Counted from the stretch's first letter, positions 36,225 through 44,951 are shown. The stretch is 64,000 nt of DNA from Devosia sp. (GCF_028290435.1 NZ_JAQGJV010000076.1:22431-86430); one strand, 5' to 3'. Translations and numbers: made by a program. Notes: a model not told the origin generated them from the sequence alone.

Positions 36225-37186
36225 TATTTGGCCCTCGCTGTGTCTTGCACGGCGTCCTGCGCCTTCTGCAGCAGCATGATCGGCACCACGACAACGACCA
36301 GCATGGCGATGGCCACGGCGGCGGCGCGCGGCCAGTTGGTATTGGTGAAGAACTCATCCCAGAGCACGCGGCCGATCATCAGCGTTTCGGGCCCGCCCAG
36401 CAAAGACGGGATGACGAATTCGCCGATGGCCGGGATGAAGACCAGCATCGAGCCGGCGATGACGCCCGGCATGGAGAGCGGCAGGGTGATGGAGAAGAAT
36501 GTCCGCATCGGGCGGCCGCCCAGATCGGCAGAGGCTTCGAGCAGCGCGCCGTCGAGCTTCACCAGATTGGTGAACAGCGGCAGGATCATGAAGGGCAGGT
36601 AGGTGTAGACGATGCCCACATAGACGGCGAAATCGGTCTGCATCATCACCAGCGGCGGAATGTGGAACACCCCCAGGATCTGGTTGATGACGCCATTGCC
36701 GCGCATGAAGCCGGTCAGCGCGTAGACGCGCAGCAGGAACGAGGTCCAGAACGGCAGGATCACCAGCATCAGCAGGATATTGCGCCAGCGATCGGACGAG
36801 CGGGCGATGAAATAGGCCATCGGAAAGCCGATCAGCAAAGCGAAGATGGTCGAGATGAAGGCGATCTTGATGGAGTTGAGGTAGGCCGCGACATAGAGGC
36901 TGTCGGTGAACAGGCGGACATAGTTGGAGAGGTGCAGGGTCAACTGCACGGTGCCGTCCTCGGTGGTGAGGAGATCGGAATAGGGCGGCTTGCCGAATTG
37001 TTTGGTGGCGAGAGATATGCCGAAGACGACGGCGAGGGGGACGAGGAAGAAAACGGTCAGCCAGATGGCGGGCGCAGCGATGACGAGGGCGCGGCCGGAC
37101 AGGCCAACGGCGGCGAAAGCGCGCTCGATGCCGGTCCAGGGACGACGGCGGGGCGGGGCGGGGTTGTCGATGTCGAAGGAGCTCAT
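36224..37186 (-). CDS. potH: Putrescine ABC transporter permease PotH-like
   Basis: A 320-residue permease with an N-terminal cytoplasmic Pro/Arg-rich segment (about 30 residues) and six helices. The periplasmic loop YSDLLTTEDGTVQLTLHLSN and IGEFVIPSLLGGPETLMIG match PotB/PotH, and the EAA loop is LLEASADLGGRPMRTFFSI. It pairs with the PotI-like permease. A family 1 repeat separates it from the ATPase gene upstream. Confidence 0.92.
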   Translation of the reverse strand: MSSFDIDNPAPPRRRPWTGIERAFAAVGLSGRALVIAAPAIWLTVFFLVPLAVVFGISLATKQFGKPPYSDLLTTEDGTVQLTLHLSNYVRLFTDSLYVAAYLNSIKIAFISTIFALLIGFPMAYFIARSSDRWRNILLMLVILPFWTSFLLRVYALTGFMRGNGVINQILGVFHIPPLVMMQTDFAVYVGIVYTYLPFMILPLFTNLVKLDGALLEASADLGGRPMRTFFSITLPLSMPGVIAGSMLVFIPAIGEFVIPSLLGGPETLMIGRVLWDEFFTNTNWPRAAAVAIAMLVVVVVPIMLLQKAQDAVQDTARAK

Positions 37187-37219
37187 GTGCGAGCTCCGGC
37201 GGCGGGCGCGGAGCTAAAG

Positions 37220-37338
37220 CCCCTCCCCCTTGAGGGGAGGGGTTGGGGTGGGGGGAGATCGCAAAGAGGGTGGAGATTTGGGACGCCACTCTTGTGGGGG
37301 CTTCCCCCCACCCTGGCCCTCCCCTCAAGGGGGAGGGG
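37220..37338. repeat. Intergenic inverted repeat, variant of family 1, copy D
   Basis: Perfect 22-base arms start at 37220 (CCCCTCCCCCTTGAGGGG...) and end at 37338 (...AAGGGGGAGGGG), each arm itself being a small palindrome. Inner G-rich and C-rich strings (GGGGTGGGGGGAG, CTTCCCCCCACCC) pair as well. It stands inside the pot operon, between the ATPase and permease genes, and so is transcribed within that mRNA. Confidence 0.85.
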
Positions 37339-37367
37339 ACCGATCGAGTGTGTGGTGACGTTCGCGC

Positions 37368-38510
37368 TCATACCGTCAGCACCGAGCCGGCGTCGTTGTG
37401 CCAGGTGCAGAAGACCGGCTCGTCCCAGGTGATGGCGTCGGGATTGCCACGCACGGTGTTGGTCTGGGTGACGCGCAGGCGTTTGCCGCTGTCGAGGAGG
37501 ATCTGGTAGACGCTCATGTCGCCGAGGTAGCCGATGTCTTCGACCAGGCCCTTGGTGACATTGGCGTCGCCTTCGGGGCGTTCGCGGCTGAGGGCGATCT
37601 TTTCGGGGCGGATGGCCCACCACAGGATCTGGTTGGGGGCGCAATCGACGCCGTGACCGACGAAGATATCGCAGCCGAGTTCCGCCGAGCGGATGCGGAC
37701 ATGGTCGGCCTCGTCCTCGGTGACGACGCCCTCGACCATGTTGACCGAGCCAATGAAGCCCGCGACGAACTTGGAATTGGGGAATTCGTAGATATCGGTG
37801 GGCTCGCCGATCATGGCGATTTCGCCGTAGTTCATCACGCCGATGCGGGTGGCCAGCGACATGGCCTCTTCCTGGTCGTGGGTGACGACGATGAAGGTGA
37901 CGCCCAGCGTTTCCTGGATTTTGACCAGCTCGAACTGGGTCTCCTCGCGCAGCTTCTTGTCGAGCGCGCCGAGGGGTTCGTCGAGCAGCAACAATTTGGG
38001 GCGTTTGGCGAGCGAGCGAGCCAGGGCGACGCGCTGGCGCTGGCCCCCGGAGAGCTGGTCGGGGCGGCGCTTGCCGTAATCCTGGAGTTTGACGAGGGAC
38101 AGCAGTTCGGCGACGCGGTCGGCGATCTCGGCCTTGGGCAGGTGGTCGCGCTTGAGGCCATAGGCGATGTTCTGTTCCACGTTCATATGCGGGAACAGCG
38201 CATAGGATTGGAACATCATGTTGACGGGGCGGTTATAGGGCGCCACGCCGGTCATATCCTGGCCGTCGATTTCGATCTTGCCCGAGGTAGGCTCCTCAAA
38301 GCCCGCCAGCATGCGGAGCAGAGTAGATTTGCCCGATCCGGAGCCGCCGAGCAGACAAAACAGTTCGCCCTTGTAGATGTCGAGAGAGACGTCCGCGACG
38401 GCGTAAACGTCACCGAATTTCTTGGTGACGTTGCTGATCCGAACGAACGGTTTTGCCGATGGATCGCGCCAGGGCCGAGTGTCAGCAGCAATCTGAGGCT
38501 TCTTTGCCAT
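37368..38510 (-). CDS. potG: Putrescine ABC transporter ATP-binding protein PotG
   Basis: A 380-residue ATPase. Walker A GGSGSGKST, Q-loop MFQSYALFPHMNVEQNIAYG, signature LSGGQRQRVALARSL, Walker B LLLDEPLGALD and H-loop VTHDQEEAM are all intact; the C-terminal TOBE domain carries WWAIRPEKIALSRE. It matches E. coli PotG in length and motif spacing. It powers putrescine import through PotH/PotI. Upstream of it lies a family 2 palindrome and a terminator, which separate it from potF. Confidence 0.93.
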   Translation of the reverse strand: MAKKPQIAADTRPWRDPSAKPFVRISNVTKKFGDVYAVADVSLDIYKGELFCLLGGSGSGKSTLLRMLAGFEEPTSGKIEIDGQDMTGVAPYNRPVNMMFQSYALFPHMNVEQNIAYGLKRDHLPKAEIADRVAELLSLVKLQDYGKRRPDQLSGGQRQRVALARSLAKRPKLLLLDEPLGALDKKLREETQFELVKIQETLGVTFIVVTHDQEEAMSLATRIGVMNYGEIAMIGEPTDIYEFPNSKFVAGFIGSVNMVEGVVTEDEADHVRIRSAELGCDIFVGHGVDCAPNQILWWAIRPEKIALSRERPEGDANVTKGLVEDIGYLGDMSVYQILLDSGKRLRVTQTNTVRGNPDAITWDEPVFCTWHNDAGSVLTV

Positions 38511-38528
38511 GGCGCGATGTAAACTCTA

Positions 38529-38632
38529 CTCTGGCGGCCATCTGCCGCGATTTTCTGCGCTTCCGGTGCTCACGTACATAAACGTACGCTCCGCTCCGGT
38601 TCTCGAAAATCACACCAGCTGACTCACCAGAG
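38529..38632. repeat. Long imperfect palindrome, repeat family 2, copy 3
   Basis: Ends CTCTGG (38529-38534) and CCAGAG (38627-38632), inner arms GATTTTC and GAAAATC, and centre TGCTCACGTAC-ATAA-ACGTACGCTCC. The inner arms differ from the GAGTTTT/AAAACTC pair of copy 2 but still pair. It lies between potF and potG, both on the minus strand, with a separate terminator next to it. Confidence 0.85.
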
Positions 38633-38673
38633 CGATTTTCCATTCGCGCCATCCGGTGCCGGACGACGAAGAA

Positions 38674-38695
38674 AGGCGGAGCCGAAGCCCCGCCT
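38674..38695 (-). terminator. UUCG-loop terminator after potF
   Basis: On the minus strand AGGCGGGGC, TTCG loop and GCTCCGCCT form a 9-base stem with one G-U pair, followed by TTTCTTCG. It lies eight bases after the potF stop and would reduce read-through into potG, letting the binding protein be made in excess. Confidence 0.8.
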
Positions 38696-38703
38696 CAAAT
38701 GTC

Positions 38704-39795
38704 TTACTGGCCGGTCTTGATCTTGGTCCAGGTGCGGGTCAGCACTTCTTCAAAATCGGGATTGTGCGCGCTCAGCACGAAAGCCTTGGCGATGGTTTCG
38801 GCAGGCGGATAGATGCCCGGATTGTTCTTGACCGCGTCATCCACGAACTCGGTCGCCTTGAGGTTGGGGTTGGCATAGAACACCGTATCGGTGATCGCGG
38901 CGACGACCTTGGGCTCGAGGATGTAGTTGATGAACTTCATCGCATTGTCCGGATGCGGCGCATCGGCGGGAATGGCTAGGAAATCGAACAGGGTCGCGGC
39001 GCCTTCCTTGGGGATGACATATTTGACTTCGGCGGGTGTTGCGGCCTTGGCAGCGGCGTCGATCGCCTGGAACACGTCGCCCGAATAGCCCAGGGCCACG
39101 CAGGTTTCGCCATTGCCCAGGTCGTCGATATACTGGCTGGAGCTGTAGTAGCGGATATAGGGCTTGATCGAGGTCAGCAGTGCCTCGGCCTTGGCGAGGT
39201 CGTCCTCGCTCTCCGAATTGGGATCGAGCCCCAGATAGTTCAGTGCGATGCCGACGACTTCGGACGGGCTATCGAGCAGGCTGATGCCGCAGGAGGCCAG
39301 CTTTTCGGCATTTTCGGGCTTGAAGATCAGGTCCCAGCTATCGATCGGGGCAGCATCGCCCAAAGCTTCCTTGACCTTGGCGACATTGTAGCCGTAGCCG
39401 ATGGTGTTGATCATGTAAGGCACGGCATGGGCGTTATCGGGGTCTTGCTTGGCAGCAGTCGCCATCACGGCGGGGTCGAGATTGGCGAGGTTGGGCAGCT
39501 TGGATTTATCGAGCGGCAGGATCAGGTCGGCCTTGATCTGGCGTTCGAGGAAATTGCCCGAGGGCACGACGATGTCATAGCCCGATGAGCCAGCCAGGAG
39601 CTTCGCATCGACGATCTCGTTGTTGTCGTAGACGTCGTAATTGACCTTGATGCCGGTTTCCGCCTCGAAATTGGCGATGGTGTCCTCGGCAATGTAGTCT
39701 GACCAGTTATAGACGTTGAGCACGGCTTCTTCCTGGGCCACGGCGGGGGCCGCGACCATCAGGGCGCCAAGGGCGAGGACGAGCGATTTGTTCAT
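38704..39795 (-). CDS. potF: Putrescine-binding periplasmic protein PotF-like
   Basis: A 363-residue PotD/PotF family binding protein with a signal peptide (MNKSLVLALGALMVAAPAVA). The mature start VLNVYNWSDYIAEDTIANFE and the WSDYI/DVYDNNEIVDAKLLAG motifs are polyamine-receptor hallmarks. ATG 39795 has AGGAG upstream; the longer frame to 39933 was rejected. It is the first gene of the pot set (potF, potG, potH, potI) and is separated from potG by a terminator and a repeat. Confidence 0.92.
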   Translation of the reverse strand: MNKSLVLALGALMVAAPAVAQEEAVLNVYNWSDYIAEDTIANFEAETGIKVNYDVYDNNEIVDAKLLAGSSGYDIVVPSGNFLERQIKADLILPLDKSKLPNLANLDPAVMATAAKQDPDNAHAVPYMINTIGYGYNVAKVKEALGDAAPIDSWDLIFKPENAEKLASCGISLLDSPSEVVGIALNYLGLDPNSESEDDLAKAEALLTSIKPYIRYYSSSQYIDDLGNGETCVALGYSGDVFQAIDAAAKAATPAEVKYVIPKEGAATLFDFLAIPADAPHPDNAMKFINYILEPKVVAAITDTVFYANPNLKATEFVDDAVKNNPGIYPPAETIAKAFVLSAHNPDFEEVLTRTWTKIKTGQ

Positions 39796-40190
39796 CTGGA
39801 TTGCACTCCTGTAGTGGGTCGATTTTTGGTGTTTTGCGCGTGGCGATGGGCGACGCCGGACGCGCTTATCTTTGCGGGCCGGGAAGGATTGAAAAAACGA
39901 ACAGGGTTGCACCAAGGGGATGCCGGCGGGCATCGGGACAGTCGCTGGTCATGGGCCCGGGGCCGGGCGCGTATCGATCCGCCAATGGGGCGCAATCAAT
40001 GATGATCGTCTTCAGCGAAGTAACCCTTGGCGCGAGGAATATGGGGGCAAGCTAGAGCCAAAATTGCGGGGCGACAAGAGATTGCGTGGCAAGATTTTGC
40101 AGGGGTTGACGCGCGGCGCGCCGCAAGCGCAAAACCGGCACAACAGGGCCGCAGCAGGCGGCCGTTTGACCCAAGTGACGGAGCGCAAAA
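39796..40190. other. Divergent gap of 395 bases between potF and psuG
   Basis: No gene is convincing. It must hold the potF promoter (minus) and the psuG promoter (plus). A TTGACG at 40106-40111 lacks a matching -10 box. A run of short GC palindromes (GCGCGGCGCGCCGC) follows at 40111-40124. The rest shows nothing I can name. Confidence 0.45.
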
Positions 40191-41138
40191 ATGAGCGCCA
40201 AAGCCTATCTGTCGATCAGCAATGAAGTGAAGTCTGCCCTGGCGGCCGGCAAGCCGGTTGTGGCGCTGGAATCCACAATCATCACCCATGGCATGCCCTA
40301 TCCGCAGAACCTGGAAATGGCCAAGAATGTCGAGGCCGTGGTGCGCGCGAACGGCGCGGTGCCGGCGACGATCGCCATCATGGACGGGCGTTTTGCGGTC
40401 GGTGTTTCGGGCGACGATCTGGAGCGGCTGGCGCTGGAGGGCGGCAAGGCGGCCAAGGCGTCGCGGCGCGACGTGGCGGCGCTGCTGGTGCAGGGCGGCA
40501 TGGCGGGCACCACGGTGGCGACCACGATGCAGATCGCGGCGCTGGCGGGGATTGCCATTTTTGCTACTGGCGGCATTGGGGGCGTGCATCGCGGGGCCGA
40601 GGACACGTTCGATATTTCGGCTGACCTCGAGGAACTGAGCCGCACGCCAGTGGCGGTGATTTGCGCGGGGGCCAAGTCGATCCTCGATATCGGCAAGACG
40701 CTGGAAGTGCTGGAGACCAATGGGGTGCCGGTGCTGGGTTATGGCACGGACGATTTCCCGGCGTTCTGGGCGCGGATCAGCGGACATAAGGTGGATCACC
40801 GCTTCGACGATGTTGCCGATCTCGCCAAGGTGGTGGCGTTGCAGATCGAACTGGGCATGGGGGGCGTGCTGATCGCCAATCCGATCCCCGAAGCCGATGC
40901 GCTGGACGCAGCCAGCATCGAGGCGCGCATTGCCGAGGCTATTCGCGGCGCCGATACCGAAGGGGTGTCGCGCAAGGCGTTGACGCCGTTCCTGCTCAAC
41001 CGCATTTTCGAATTGACCGAAGGCAAGTCGCTCAAGTCCAATATCGCGCTGGTGGAAAATAACGCCAAGGTGGCGGCGCAGATCGCAGTGGCGCTGGCCG
41101 CGCGGACCCAGCCCAAGCCGGCGATCCGCCGCGCATGA
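40191..41138 (+). CDS. psuG: Pseudouridine-5'-phosphate glycosidase
   Basis: A 315-residue enzyme that splits pseudouridine 5'-phosphate to uracil and ribose 5-phosphate. VVALESTIITHGMPYPQNLE holds the conserved Glu and His region, and FATGGIGGVHRGAEDTFDIS, ICAGAKSILDIGKTLE, VPVLGYGTDDFPAF and LIANPIPEADAL match the family throughout. The catalytic Lys is probably in CAGAKSILD. Its stop overlaps the kinase gene by four bases, the usual psuGK pairing. Confidence 0.95.
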   Translation: MSAKAYLSISNEVKSALAAGKPVVALESTIITHGMPYPQNLEMAKNVEAVVRANGAVPATIAIMDGRFAVGVSGDDLERLALEGGKAAKASRRDVAALLVQGGMAGTTVATTMQIAALAGIAIFATGGIGGVHRGAEDTFDISADLEELSRTPVAVICAGAKSILDIGKTLEVLETNGVPVLGYGTDDFPAFWARISGHKVDHRFDDVADLAKVVALQIELGMGGVLIANPIPEADALDAASIEARIAEAIRGADTEGVSRKALTPFLLNRIFELTEGKSLKSNIALVENNAKVAAQIAVALAARTQPKPAIRRA

Positions 41139-42019
41139 GCCGTCAGGTTCTCGTCATCGGCGATGTGATGACCGATGTTATCGTCATGCCGGAGGGGCCA
41201 TTGGTTAGGGGCAGCGACCGGCGCGCCAAGGTGCGCAGCCGGCCCGGCGGCTCGGGCGCCAACCAGGCGGTGTGGCTGGCCGCCATGGGGGCCGAAGTGG
41301 GGCTGGTGGCGCGGGTTGGCGACGAAGAGCTGCATATGTACGAAAACTACTTTCGCGGACTGGGCGTGGTGCCGTTTCTAGCCGGCGACAAGGAATTGCC
41401 ATCGGGCGTGCTGGTGACCATCGTTGATCCGGATGGGGAGCGGAGCTTTCTGACCGATCGCGGGGCGAACCTGAACCTGTGTGCCGACGATCTGTCGGAG
41501 AGCCTGCTCGACGGGCTCGGTATGGTGGTCGTCTCCGGTTATTCGCTGTTCGCACCGGGACCAAGGACCGCGGTGCGCGACTTCTTATCCCTCGCCAAGG
41601 CCAGTGGCGTGGCTGTGGCCGTCGATCCGGCGTCGGAGGGGTTTTTGCTCGAAGTGGGGCCCGACAAGTTCATCGAGTGGACGGCCGGAGCGGACTGGAT
41701 TTTCGCCAATCAGGACGAGGCGGAAACGCTGTGCGGCGCGGTCGAGCTGGATGTGCAGATGCGGCTGCTGGGGGCGCATTACGCCAATGTGGTGATCAAG
41801 CGCGGCCGCTTCGGCGCGGCTTTGGGCGGGTTGCACGGGATTAGGCTGACCATGCAGGCGCCGGTGGTGACGGTGGTGGATTCCACCGGGGCCGGCGATG
41901 CGTTCGCGGCGGGATTTTTGGCGGCGCATGTGGATGGGGCGAGCGTCGAGCAATCATTATCGCGCGCCATCGAGGCGGGGGCCAAGGCGGTGCGTTCGAT
42001 TGGCGGGCAGCCCGCGTAA
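41135..42019 (+). CDS. psuK: PfkB family kinase, probable pseudouridine kinase
   Basis: A 294-residue ribokinase-like kinase. The N-terminal glycine motif is RPGGSGANQAVWLAAMGAEV, and the C-terminal PfkB signature with the catalytic Asp is DSTGAGDAFAAGF. It phosphorylates pseudouridine to feed the PsuG reaction, an assignment based mostly on its overlap with psuG. Some PfkB proteins act on other sugars, so the substrate needs that context. Confidence 0.9.
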   Translation: MSRQVLVIGDVMTDVIVMPEGPLVRGSDRRAKVRSRPGGSGANQAVWLAAMGAEVGLVARVGDEELHMYENYFRGLGVVPFLAGDKELPSGVLVTIVDPDGERSFLTDRGANLNLCADDLSESLLDGLGMVVVSGYSLFAPGPRTAVRDFLSLAKASGVAVAVDPASEGFLLEVGPDKFIEWTAGADWIFANQDEAETLCGAVELDVQMRLLGAHYANVVIKRGRFGAALGGLHGIRLTMQAPVVTVVDSTGAGDAFAAGFLAAHVDGASVEQSLSRAIEAGAKAVRSIGGQPA

Positions 42020-42079
42020 GGGCCATGGTTTGGTCCCAATCGACAGTGTTAGGTTAGGACCTGTTTTGAGGAGATATCG

Positions 42080-42568
42080 ATGCGGAAGTTGATAGGCGCG
42101 AGCCTTTTTGGATTGATGCTGGCAAGCCCGGCAATGGCCGACGGCAAGATCTATGTGCAATTGCCGGACCTGTCGTCCTATCAGGGCAAGGAAGCCGAGG
42201 ATTTCCTGCATCAGGTCGTGCTGGCCAATATTGTGTCCTCCAATTGCCCGGGCTTTGAGGCGACCGAGGAGGAATGGTCGCTGCTGACCGACTCGGCCGA
42301 CATCCTGGCGCGCGAAAACCTCAGGCTGAGCGTCGATGCCTATGATGCCGACTATTATCAGCCGGCATTCTCGGCGCTCGATAATGCGCAGACCTGCGAA
42401 AAGGATGGCCCTAGCGTGAAGCCGATCCTCGACGAGCTGGTCGGCCTCGGGGGATCGCGCGAAGCCTTGCCGGATCAGGACGCCGCCTATGAGCAGTTCA
42501 GCGCGCGGCAGGCGAGCTGGGATGCGGCTCCCGCTGCGGCGCCAAGCGGAAAGACCAAGACCAAGTGA
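42080..42568 (+). CDS. Hypothetical exported protein
   Basis: A 162-residue protein with a signal peptide (MRKLIGASLFGLMLASPAMA), cleavage expected after AMA. The mature part has two cysteines (SSNCPGF, QTCEKDG), which could form a disulphide, and an Ala/Lys-rich end. I do not recognise a family. A GAGGAGA site precedes ATG 42080. Its stop overlaps the DUF1304 gene by four bases, so the two are cotranscribed. Confidence 0.75.
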   Translation: MRKLIGASLFGLMLASPAMADGKIYVQLPDLSSYQGKEAEDFLHQVVLANIVSSNCPGFEATEEEWSLLTDSADILARENLRLSVDAYDADYYQPAFSALDNAQTCEKDGPSVKPILDELVGLGGSREALPDQDAAYEQFSARQASWDAAPAAAPSGKTKTK

Positions 42569-42927
42569 GCCTGATCGCGCAGATACTGGTCGGGCTGATC
42601 GCGCTGCTCCACCTCTATATCATGGTGCTGGAGATGTTCCTGTGGACCACGCCGCGGGGACTCAAGGCCTTCGGACAGACGCGCGAGTCAGCCGAGGCCA
42701 GCAAGACGCTGGCGGCCAATCAGGGGCTCTATAACGGGTTCCTGGCGGCCGGCCTGATCTGGGGATTGGTGCAGCCGGATCGCGAGATCGGCAGGCAGAT
42801 CGAGATGTTCTTCCTCGCCTGCGTGGCGGTGGCGGGGCTTTACGGCGCGGTGACGGCCAAGCGGTCGATCCTGTTCGTGCAGACTGTGCCGGCGGTGGTG
42901 GCGATGATCGCGGTGATGTTGGCTTAA
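42565..42927 (+). CDS. DUF1304 family membrane protein
   Basis: A 120-residue protein with four membrane segments (IAQILVGLIALLHLYIMVLE near the start) and the family motif MFLWTTPRGLKAFGQT, followed by ANQGLYNGFLAAGLIWGL. Function unknown. The start is GTG 42565 inside the preceding stop (GTGA). A family 1 repeat begins directly after the stop codon. Confidence 0.88.
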   Translation: MSLIAQILVGLIALLHLYIMVLEMFLWTTPRGLKAFGQTRESAEASKTLAANQGLYNGFLAAGLIWGLVQPDREIGRQIEMFFLACVAVAGLYGAVTAKRSILFVQTVPAVVAMIAVMLA

Positions 42928-43060
42928 CTTCACCTCTCCCTTGGGGGAGAGGTCGGCGAGCAGCGACGGGTGAGGGGGTCTTGAGCTTGCTCCTCACCCA
43001 GTAAAGGCCCCCTCACCCGACCCAAAGGGGTCTACCTCTCCCCCGAAGGGAGAGGTGAAG
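42928..43060. repeat. Intergenic palindromic repeat, family 1, copy E
   Basis: It begins CTTCACCTCTCCC and ends GGGAGAGGTGAAG, so the ends pair, and it carries the block GGCCCCCTCACCCGACCCAA (43007-43026) shared with copies A and B. It fills the gap between the convergent DUF1304 and dipeptidase genes, where transcription from both sides must stop. Confidence 0.88.
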
Positions 43061-43076
43061 GGTGGTGTCGTCCCTC

Positions 43077-44471
43077 TTACGCCGCAAACGCCGCCAAGAC
43101 GCGCACCCAGGAGCGGATGCCGCGGTGGAACGACTCCAGGTCGTATTTCTCGTTGGGGCTGTGGATCTGGTCGTCGACATGGGCGAAGCCGATCAGCAGC
43201 GTGTCCATGCCCAGGATGGTCTTGAACTCGCCGGCGACGGGGATCGAGCCGCCGGAGCCGGTGATCACGGCTTCCTTGTTCCACTCGCCGGTCAGGCCGG
43301 CCAGCGCCTGCTTTAGATAGATGCCGTCGGACGGGACGGTAATGGCGGGGGAGCCGCCATGTTCCCTAAAGGTCACCGAGCAATCGGCGGGGATGCGATC
43401 TTGCACGTGCTTGCGGAAGGCGGCGCGGATTTTGTCGGGCACCATGCCGGACACGAGGCGGAAGGAAATCTTGGCGCTGGCCTTGGCGGGGATGACGGTC
43501 TTGAAGCCGTCGCCCGTATAGCCGCCGATCATGCCGTTGATTTCGCAGGTTGGGCGCGACCAGGTTTGTTCCAGAACCGAGCGGGCGGTTTCGCCGGCGG
43601 GGATGGAGAGGCCCGCTTCGGCGAGGAAGGCCTTTTCATCGAAGCCGAGGCCCTGCCACTGCGCCTTGACGGCGTCGGGGACTTCGGCGACGTCGTCGTA
43701 AAAGCCCGGCAGGGTAACGCTGCCATCGGGGGCGCGCAGGCTCGCGATGATTTCGGCAAGCACCTGATTGGGATTGCGGGCGGCATTGCCGAACATGCCC
43801 GAATGCAGGTCCTTGGACGCGCAGGTGATTTCGATTTCCTCGCCGACGAGACCACGTAGCATAGTGGTGATCGAGGGGGTCTTGCGGTCCCACATGTCGG
43901 TGTCGCAGACCAAGGCAATATCGGCGCGCAATTCGTCGGCATTGGCGGCCATGAAGGGGGGCAGGTTCTTGCCGCCGCTTTCTTCCTCGCCTTCGAGCAT
44001 CAGAGAGACGCGGACGGGCAACGAGCCATTGACGTTTTTCCAAGCGCGGCAGGCTTCCACGAAGGTCATGAGCTGGCCCTTGTCGTCGGAGGAGCCGCGC
44101 CCGACGATGATCTTGCGGCCGTTGGCGTCGTCCTTGATCACCGGCTCGAACGGATCGGTGTGCCACAGGTTCAGCGGATCGACGGGCTGGACGTCATAGT
44201 GGCCATAGAACAGCACATGCGGGCCGGTCGTGGCATTGTCGTGGGCGACGACGACCGGATGGCCGGGCGTCGGGCGGGCGGCGGCGGTAAAGCCCTGGCC
44301 GGTCAGATCATCGACCAGAAACTGCGCGGCGCGCTGGCACTCGGCCGCATAGGCCGGATCGGTCGAGATCGACTTGATGCGCAGCAGGGCCTTAAGGCGC
44401 TCGAGGCTGTTGTCGAGATCGGCATCGACGCGGGCAAGGACAGCGTCGAGCGTGGCGGGGGCGATGGTCAT
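43077..44471 (-). CDS. M20 family dipeptidase
   Basis: A 464-residue zinc peptidase. Metal and catalytic motifs are in YGHYDVQPVDP, GRGSSDDKGQLM and EGEEESGGKN; the His of CASKDLHSGMFGN and late VDDQIHSPNEKY complete the M20 set. The dimerisation domain sits in the middle (about 190-320). It cleaves dipeptides in the cytoplasm. It fits with the peptide transporter at the left edge of the window as a scavenging enzyme, although the two are far apart. Confidence 0.93.
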   Translation of the reverse strand: MTIAPATLDAVLARVDADLDNSLERLKALLRIKSISTDPAYAAECQRAAQFLVDDLTGQGFTAAARPTPGHPVVVAHDNATTGPHVLFYGHYDVQPVDPLNLWHTDPFEPVIKDDANGRKIIVGRGSSDDKGQLMTFVEACRAWKNVNGSLPVRVSLMLEGEEESGGKNLPPFMAANADELRADIALVCDTDMWDRKTPSITTMLRGLVGEEIEITCASKDLHSGMFGNAARNPNQVLAEIIASLRAPDGSVTLPGFYDDVAEVPDAVKAQWQGLGFDEKAFLAEAGLSIPAGETARSVLEQTWSRPTCEINGMIGGYTGDGFKTVIPAKASAKISFRLVSGMVPDKIRAAFRKHVQDRIPADCSVTFREHGGSPAITVPSDGIYLKQALAGLTGEWNKEAVITGSGGSIPVAGEFKTILGMDTLLIGFAHVDDQIHSPNEKYDLESFHRGIRSWVRVLAAFAA

Positions 44472-44584
44472 GGGTAGAACTTCCGATTTGATTTGGCGCG
44501 ACCATGGCGCGGGGCGAGGAAGCCTGTCCAGCCGATTTATGATGAATCGAACATGAACGGGGTGCTCAAGCGGGCGTCAGTTGG

Positions 44585-44600
44585 AACCATTTATGGTTAA
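44585..44600. promoter_or_regulatory. CtrA-like half-site and palindrome
   Basis: AACCATttATGGTT (44585-44598) is a perfect palindrome, and ATGGTTAA (44593-44600) is the reverse complement of TTAACCAT, the half-site known for the alphaproteobacterial cell-cycle regulator CtrA. It lies about 45 bases before a 60-residue gene. No second TTAA lies at the full-site spacing. Assigned from motif only. Confidence 0.35.
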
Positions 44601-44642
44601 CGCAAGTTCGGATGTTCTGAACGCGAACCAAAGGAGTTTCCC

Positions 44643-44825
44643 ATGCATCTTTCGGCCACAGCCATCACGGCGTTGCTGCTTGCTGCCGGCGTGGGCAGCC
44701 TGACCGAGGCCGCGCCAGCATCCACTATCGGCCGCACCGCCTCCGCGACGGCGCCGATATCGACACCGCAATTCCTGCAGGGCAAAGCCGGCGACGGCCA
44801 TGTCAGGCAGGCGATGGCCGCCTGA
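44643..44825 (+). CDS. Small hypothetical protein with signal-like N-terminus (60 aa)
   Basis: A 60-residue protein with hydrophobic start MHLSATAITALLLAAGVGSL and possible cleavage near TEAAPA. The mature part is small, Ala/Thr/Ser rich, without Cys. AAAGGAG at 44630-44636 is well placed for ATG 44643, and a Rho-independent terminator follows at 44869-44893, so it forms its own transcription unit. I do not recognise a family. Confidence 0.6.
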   Translation: MHLSATAITALLLAAGVGSLTEAAPASTIGRTASATAPISTPQFLQGKAGDGHVRQAMAA

Positions 44826-44868
44826 TCCTAGTTATTGCCTGACCTCCTTCCTCCCATGCACAAACTTC

Positions 44869-44900
44869 AAGCCTCGGTCTCGTACCGGGGCTTTTTTCTT
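44869..44900 (+). terminator. Rho-independent terminator after the 60-residue gene
   Basis: AAGCCTCGG (44869-44877) and CCGGGGCTT (44885-44893) pair in a 9-base stem with one G-U, loop TCTCGTA, followed by TTTTCTT. It precedes the ligase gene, which therefore must have its own promoter in 44900-44950. Confidence 0.85.
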
Positions 44901-44951
44901 GGTCGGGAACCGATTGCGTGGCGCCGGTCGTTGAGCGAGTGGAGACCGCAC

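Noticed and set aside
37220..37338. Insertion sequence end repeats
   Set aside because: The arms are 22 bases and only about 75 bases lie between them; no transposase frame or target duplication is seen.
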